From contig MU277687.1 of assembly GCA_022385805.1 (NCBI GenBank), forward strand, positions 1-64,000: a DNA stretch of 64,000 bases, in the 5' to 3' direction. The translations under genes were made by a program, and so were the position numbers. Shown piece after piece: positions 58,157-64,000 of this stretch. The stretch is from Pilatotrama ljubarskyi (taxonomy: Eukaryota > Basidiomycota > Agaricomycetes > Polyporales > Polyporaceae). How positions within the stretch are numbered: the stretch's first letter is position 1; every line of letters starts with the position of its first letter. Below the pieces are notes generated by a model. That model searched no databases. It saw only the letters and a program-made list of their open reading frames with translations, and was not told the DNA's origin.

Positions 58157-61151
58157 ATGAAGAAGCTCTTCAGCAGAGACAAAGCGAAGGGCCCGAAACC
58201 CGCTCCTGGCGGGCACGAGGACGTCGTCGGCGATGTACGAGTCCATCTCTCCCTCACTCGTTCGCTCGCGCTGACCGGTCCTTCCCACAGCAGAACACTG
58301 CGCACGCGGCACAGAGACACGACAGAGCACAAGCCGCATCTGACGACCAGTGGGACCTCATCTCAGAAGCGGAGCCTCCTCTGCAGCCCCTCCGCCCGTC
58401 CACCTTGACCACATCGCAGACGTCCTCTCTTGCGTCCATACATCAAGCCGCCTCACCCGCGCCCAGTCCACTGCCACGCGCATCATCGCCATACAGCGTT
58501 CCCGCCTCGCCACCTCTTCCAAATTCCAAACTGAATGGCAACTCCAAAGAGCGCGAACAGCAGCAGGTCTTGCGCAAGAAGCCGCCCTCATCCGTCCCAA
58601 ATGCCTTCGCAGCAGTCGGGATCCTTCGAGCACTAGAGCCTCATCATCCTGAGTCGGTGGCCTCCCATGAGCAGTCAGAAGACGGGTTCACAGACGGGTC
58701 CGTACGTGAGGAGAAGAGGGAGAAGAGAGGGTTCTGGGAGCGAGCAAGCCACAGGGACAAGGACAAGGAACGGGCAAGGGAGAAGGATAAAGACAGAAAA
58801 GAAGACGATGCACAGGCCGAACTTACACGGATGATCGGTGCGTGTTATACTCACGAATCTCCGTCGCAGACCCTAACAGCTTTGTGCCGATAGGTTATCT
58901 TACGGCGACTGCATCGGAGGATTGGTCTCTCGTCTTAGAGGTGTGTGATAGAGCGTCTGCGAATGATACGAACGCGAAGGAGGCCGCGAAAGCGTTGAGG
59001 CGTGAATTTAAGTGCGCCTGGTCGCCTCTCTTCTATCTCTGAGTGCTTATTCGCTTTCTAGGTATGCGGAACCTGCTGCGCAACTATCCGCCGCTCGGGT
59101 GAGGTTCTTGTGGCGAGCCTATCCTAATAGCATAGCTGAACAGGCTTATGTTGCAGTTATGGGCTATCATGCTTCGCAATTGCTCGCATAGATTCGTCTA
59201 CCATTGCACCTCTCGCAAATTCCTCGACACCCTGGAGGACCTGCTCACGTCCTCTCGAACGTCGCCCGTCGTCCGAGAACGTCTGCTGGAAGTATTGGCG
59301 GCCGCGGCCTATGCGAGTGACTCAGGTATGTCCATTTTGTCACTCGACAGATTGATGTTTCATGACGCATCGCCTACAAGACGGCGGTTACAAGGCATTG
59401 TGGCGTAAAGTCAAGCCTCCAGAGAAACCTGATGAGGTAGCGTCCTGCCATGGTAAGCCAGCCCGAATTTCCGCTGATCCGCTGTAGGGCGTCCCGTTCG
59501 ACACCGAGGATGCTATGTTCTATCCTGCGACTCCTCGTCAGTCAGCAGGGCCTAACACTTTGCAACCACCTGTACTGGACCAACGTCCTCCGCCACGCTC
59601 CCGTCCCCACTCACAGCAACATGTACCACAAGAACCGCGAGCGACACCACAGCGCCCGCCTCCTACTGTAAGTGCTGCGCTGATTGGCATATGGCCAGAA
59701 GTAACGAGGATGTTCCTGAATGTAGGTTACTCCCGGAAAGACCAAATCCTCACGCAACCGAGTCATTCCACCCGAGGAAGACATCCGACGACTGTTCCAA
59801 GAATGCAAAGTGGGACGAGGGAACGCGAACTTGCTTTCGGAGTCGCTCACGTACGCCAAACCGGAGGACCTGAAGAGCAAGGACATCATCAAGGTGATCA
59901 GCTTCGGTCTCATCCCCCGACATCCGTACTGATTTGTTTATCAGGAGTTCTACGCTCGTTGCCGAGCATCGCAGGAGCTCATATCCGCTCAGATTCCCTG
60001 GGCGTTCGCTCAAGCAGAGAAGTCACGTGAAGCTGCAGCTGCAGCCAGAGCGGCGGAGCCGAAGCCAAGGGAGGTTCGCCGCTCTAGTGAGAGGGAGCGC
60101 GCGCCGCCCAGCCCGAAGAAAGAGAAGTCAGAGGCGGAAACCCTCACTACCGAAGAGAAGCTGCTTGCGGCGATCCTCGCTGCCAACGAGGAGCTACTGG
60201 AAGCGCTTCGCCAGTACGACGACCTCGAACGAGTCGGCATCGAGCGGGACGCGCAGGAGAGGAGTAAGAAGGAGACGAGGATAGATCGCACGGTAAATAT
60301 CTTGTCCCGCTCTCTGCCATACTACTCGACTTATCACATCCCGTAGAAATTGCGGTACGACGAGAGCGAACACTCTTACTACCTAGAGCCCGGGCAACCA
60401 AACCACAGTGGCGCTGGCGCATCATCTTCACGCAGCCCATCTCCTTCACCATCCACGTCGCCCTCGCCTGCACCTTCCCTCGTCATCACGCCCACACCCT
60501 CCAGCATTGCCCACAGTCACCCTCTGCCGCCTATACCCCACCAACCCGCAGCGGTGAACCACCAGCCTGCAACAACGAATCACCCGCAGCCTGTTGCGCA
60601 ACAAACTTCAATGCAGTCTCTCGCACCTCCCCCGCCTGCTCCGCATGGACCTCGTTCTCCAACACAGCGGTCCAGCACGCCTTCACCCGAACGCGTCCCT
60701 GCAGGTCGCGTACCACGAACGTCGCTTGAGAGCACGCACAGCAAGGCCCGTCAGCAACCCAGCAAGCTCAGGCAGGAGAGCAGCGAAGAGTGGTCGGACC
60801 TTGATGAGGAGGTGCGGACCCCTGTGCGGCCGAGCGCCAAAGCGCTCGGCAAGCGCAAAGTGGTTGAGCCGCCTCCTGATGAGGATCGTACGTATCTCTA
60901 CTTCAGCTTTCGACACTGCAATCGGCTGAAGCTACCCACTTGCAGTATCGTTCGACCCGCACGACATCTTTTACAACCACGCGAACGACTCCTTCCACCA
61001 CTCGGATGAATCTGAGTCGGAAGAAGGGCGATCAAAGAACCCGTGGCACAAGCCAATCCACTACGTGTACGATGCTGCAGCTGAGCGGACACAGCAGCGC
61101 ATTCGTGAGGGACGTCTCGCTGCCGCAGCCTTGGTCGGCGGGGTGCACTAG
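58157..61151 (+). CDS. LSB5: Lsb5-like VHS-GAT domain protein
   Basis: Lsb5 links ubiquitin and Arf to the Las17/WASP actin machinery at endocytic sites. The start MKKLFSRDKAKGPKP at 58157 is basic. A disordered Ser/Pro region and a strongly charged RDKDKERAREKDKDRKEDD stretch follow. The VHS domain runs from LTRMIGYLTATASEDWSLVLEVCDRA through KEAAKALRREFKYAEPAAQLSA to LWAIMLRNCSHRFVYHCTSRKFLDTLEDLL (about 58830-59240). The GAT domain is EEDIRRLFQECKVGRGNANLLSESLTYA (about 59777) to LLAAILAANEELLEALRQYDDLE (about 60160). The C-terminus is Pro/Ser-rich and ends NPWHKPIHYVYDAAAERTQQRIREGRLAAAALVGG, stop at 61149-61151. About nine introns. GGA and Hse1/Vps27 proteins also carry VHS, but no ear, UIM or FYVE domain is seen, so Lsb5 fits best. 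Confidence 0.85.
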
Positions 61152-61670
61152 ATTGCGGGGGGCTTCCCCCACAGATTTAGGCCCTTATTTGCATGTTTGT
61201 TGCTCTCATGGCGCCTTCACCTGCCGTCCTGATCCTTCTCCCACGCTTTGCAAGGGTCTGTCTTCGTGAACATGTTGTGTTATTGCATACTTTCCCTACG
61301 TATGTGCCTCGAGTCGGCACCGGGCATTTGGGGTTTTGGGGCGTTTTGTGCCCTTAGGGCGCCTCGCCGATGCATCTATTGAGATTCTGGATTCCGGACG
61401 GAGGATGGGAGGGATGTACAATATTTTTCTAATCTCCAGATATACTGGCGACACTTAGAAGACCAGCGGCGATGTTATCACCATGTGCGTTCTGCAACTT
61501 TTCGAGCCCGTGCGCGCGAACGACCCGACAAACACCATCAAGTTCGGCGATATCGGACCGTATTCCGTGGTGACTTCATCATGAATGTGTGCCCACTCCG
61601 TATACCGAGCTGGTCAAGACCGCCATCGAGCCGCTGACTACCCCGCCCGCTACAGAGAACGTAGACAATA
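61152..61670. other. LSB5-ARMT1 spacer
   Basis: These 519 bp hold the LSB5 3' flank and the ARMT1 promoter. A frame beginning at 61483 (MCVLQLFEPVRANDPTNTIKF) is open for a short way but stops near 61580. No RNA gene or repeat is seen. Confidence 0.35.
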
Positions 61671-64000
61671 TGTTCGAGGCACCATACCCGCCGTGGGACT
61701 TCACTGACAGGGGCAGGTAGGTGCTATGACTGGCGAGGCGCAGCACGATCGAAATCCGTCCATGATATCGAGGGCTGACTTGAATTCGCCAATTGGCTGA
61801 TACAGCTTCGCGTGCGTACCCTACCCTCTGCTTTCCATCTATCCAGCATACGGAACAGATAATACCCTTGTTGTGGTCGGTGTAGTTTCGAGACGGTGAT
61901 CAAGCGTTGGCCGGTCATCCTCACGGGGATCATCGACAACATCTACTGCCGGAACCATGACCTCGGCGTCTCCCTCCCCTCCAAGACGGAGGAAGAGAAG
62001 GCGACCATAGAGGAAGTCATCGCTGAAGGCAAAGCCATCATTGCCAAGGTCGGCGAGGTCAAGTATGACATGGCTCGGGACCGTGCTTTGAAGTGAGTAC
62101 TGATGGAATACCGCAAGATAATCCGCCTTGTTCCTAATCGGCTGACGGTTCTCACAGGCCAATCCCGGAGGATGGCGAAGCTCTTGTAGATGCATACAAC
62201 ACTGAGCTTCAGCGCCTCACGGCGCAGAAGAAGAACACCTGGCTTACCGTGCCATGGCTGTATTCCGAGTAAGATTTACGCTGTCTATGGCGAGCAGCCT
62301 TACTGTCGGGCCGTGTTATGCTAATGCTCACGCCCCGATAGATGCTACCTGTGAGTCCGAGTCTTCACGAGGATGGAGACAGCCTGATCTTGAATTACAT
62401 TATAACAGTTATCGCCTCGTCCGCTCGTTCTTCGTGCAGACAAACCACTGGAGAGACTATGATCCCTTCCTTGCACAGAAAGAAGCCACCTTCCAGAAGA
62501 GTGCGCAAGCGATCTACCGTAAGTCGGCCGCCATCTAGAGGACCTCTCCAACATGTGATAATATGCACTCGCGCAGAGCTGGCAACTACTATGCACGAGC
62601 TGGAGGAAGATAAGGAGACGCTGGCCTCGGACCCGGACAACCTCAAGGTCATCTTCAAGGAAATGATCCAGATGTGTCTATGGGGCAATGCCACTGTATG
62701 TCTATGCGTTAACGGGCGCATTCGACCTACTTATGCGCGGAATCAGGACTTGTCTATGCTCACGCATATGTCGCATGAAGACATTCAGCGCCTGCAGACA
62801 GTCGGCCGCGACGCTCAGGCTGCTCGGGCCGAGTATATTCTGCGAGATGATCAGGAGAAGGTCTGGCACCATCTCACAAGTCTTGCGGGGGAGACGGATT
62901 CGCGAGTCGATTTCGTCCTAGACAATGGTCTGTACCACTCAAGAATGCTACCTTGCGGGTAATCTAACCACTGTCCTGGATTCCACAGCTGGCTTCGAGG
63001 TGCGTGTATTAATGATCGCCGATATGCTCACGGGGTTTGTGATGTGTCTAGCTCTTCACCGACTTCGTGTTTGCCGACTTCCTGGTGACCTACACTCCTT
63101 ACGTCTCTAAAGTCATCTTTCAGTACGTTTCTCACAGGCACCTCTCTCACTTAGACTGATGATCCCTCATTGACGAATCACAGCCCAAAGCTCATCCCCT
63201 GGTTCGTCTCGGACGTCACGCCTCCAGACTTCAAATCCACGACACAGTCGCTCCTCTCGCCGTCGTTCTTCCCACAGGAGAGCACCCCGGAGGGCGCGCC
63301 CGCGTCAGAATCCACCGAGGAGTCGCGTGCACATCTGTACGAGATGGTCAAGCGATGGGAGTCCTATATCGAGTCTGGCGTGTTCGCACTTTCCGTACCT
63401 ATCGACAGCCCTCTGGGCACTTCGGACGAGAAGGTATGTATGGATGCACCAAAGGAGTATGGGTGATGGCGGATTGAGCCTGCGCTGTAGGCGAACTTCT
63501 GGACCTCGCCCTATCCCTACTGGAATATGAAGGAGCTGGCTCCTAAGCTGCACGAGTCCCTGCAGGGCAGCAACCTCGTCGTCTTCAAGGTGGGTAATCA
63601 GCCGTCTCTTGGGTCTGGACGCCCGGCTGATTATCCTTGTCAGGGTGATCTGAAGTAAGTGTTGATCTGGGTGCCGTCAGGGTAGCTAAATGACATCCCT
63701 CAAATCGCTAGCTTCCGCAAGTAAATATGCAGCCGTTGTGCCCAAGCCTGGTGTGCTCTACTGACTGTACCTTCAAGGCTGACAGGAGACGTGCAATGGC
63801 CCCCGTCGACTCCCTTTGAGACAGCTATTGGTACATCATCCCTACCGTTGTGCCGGAGATGTCACTGACTGCCGATCCCAAGGTCCTATTGCTGGTTCAT
63901 TCCCCATCCTGAGCCTCCGGACGAACAAGGCCGACGTCATCGTCGCCGTCGACCAAGAGGTGGCCGACAAGTTGGACAAGAGCGGAGAGAAGTGGCGCTA
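61671..64000 (+). CDS. ARMT1: Damage-control phosphatase ARMT1 (DUF89), 3' end outside window
   Basis: Metal-dependent phosphatases of this family act on fructose-1-phosphate and related sugar phosphates to prevent glycation damage; the yeast relative is Ymr027w. The start MFEAPYPPWDFTDRGSF at 61671 matches the usual N-terminus. Spliced exons then give VIKRWPVILTGIIDNIYCRNHDL, AEGKAIIAKVGEVKYDMARDRAL, NTWLTVPWLYSECYLYRLVRSFF, WRDYDPFLAQKEATFQKS, EMIQMCLWGNATDLS, and the metal and phosphate site VDFVLDNAGFELFTDFVFADFL (formed by splicing near 62925-62988). SKVIFHPKLIPWFVSDVTPPDF, FWTSPYPYWNM, GDLNFRKLTGDVQWP and LRTNKADVIVAVD follow. The last readable codons are GEKWR at 64000, so perhaps 15-20 residues are missing. 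About twelve introns, several within 100 bp of each other near the end. Confidence 0.93.

Overview
The window is nuclear DNA from a filamentous basidiomycete, most likely an Agaricomycete. Nearly every gene is split by many short introns (about 45-60 bp, GT...AG). Genes lie on both strands with short spacers, codon third positions are GC-rich, and several proteins match families I know only from mushroom-forming fungi. There are no operons or CRISPR arrays. I see no recognisable transposase, but there are small non-autonomous inverted-repeat elements.

Layout. 1.4-4.3 kb: a decayed member of a basidiomycete 2OG-Fe(II) oxygenase-type family with two apparent single-base frameshifts. 4.6-5.2 kb: LSM7 (-), divergent from the importin-beta gene KAP95 (5.5-8.9 kb, +). 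9.5-11.9 kb: membrane-anchored YtcJ-like amidohydrolase (+). 11.9-14.8 kb: gene-poor, with a 385-bp hAT-like MITE that has an 8-bp target duplication. 14.8-15.9 kb: orphan gene with a duplicated motif. 16.6-17.2 kb: HSP20 (-) with a heat-shock element. 17.7-18.8 kb: TFIIE-beta (-), divergent from PAN3 (19.0-21.7 kb, +). 22.2-25.2 kb: predicted GHKL-ATPase/coiled-coil protein (-). 25.6-26.5 kb: a tRNA-Gly(GCC) gene bracketed by two fold-back elements. 26.7-27.5 kb: small coiled-coil protein (+). 28.0-33.4 kb: TSC2/tuberin (+). 33.7-36.9 kb: GEN1/Yen1-type Holliday-junction resolvase (-). 38.0-42.0 kb: Cid1-family nucleotidyltransferase with an RS-rich tail (-). 43.8-45.1 kb: unknown basidiomycete protein (-). 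45.6-52.5 kb: LAA1/HEATR5 (+). 52.7-54.9 kb: two-RRM hnRNP-like protein with a Met/Gly-rich tail (-). 55.2-57.4 kb: GH3 N-acetylglucosaminidase-like enzyme (-). 58.2-61.2 kb: Lsb5-like VHS-GAT protein (+). 61.7-64.0 kb: ARMT1/DUF89 damage-control phosphatase (+), cut by the window end.

Most genes are single-copy housekeeping functions: mRNA 3'-end metabolism and decay (LSM7, PAN3, Cid1-like, hnRNP), TOR control (TSC2), nuclear import, AP-1 trafficking (LAA1, Lsb5) and DNA repair (GEN1). I see no gene cluster making a single pathway. The less ordinary content is the frameshifted oxygenase-family gene, the orphan gene at 14.8 kb, the non-autonomous inverted-repeat elements, and the recurrence of a C-terminal IDLT SUMO-interaction-like motif in two unrelated genes. 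Everything was read by eye; exon boundaries are inferred from splice signals, reading frame and remembered family conservation.
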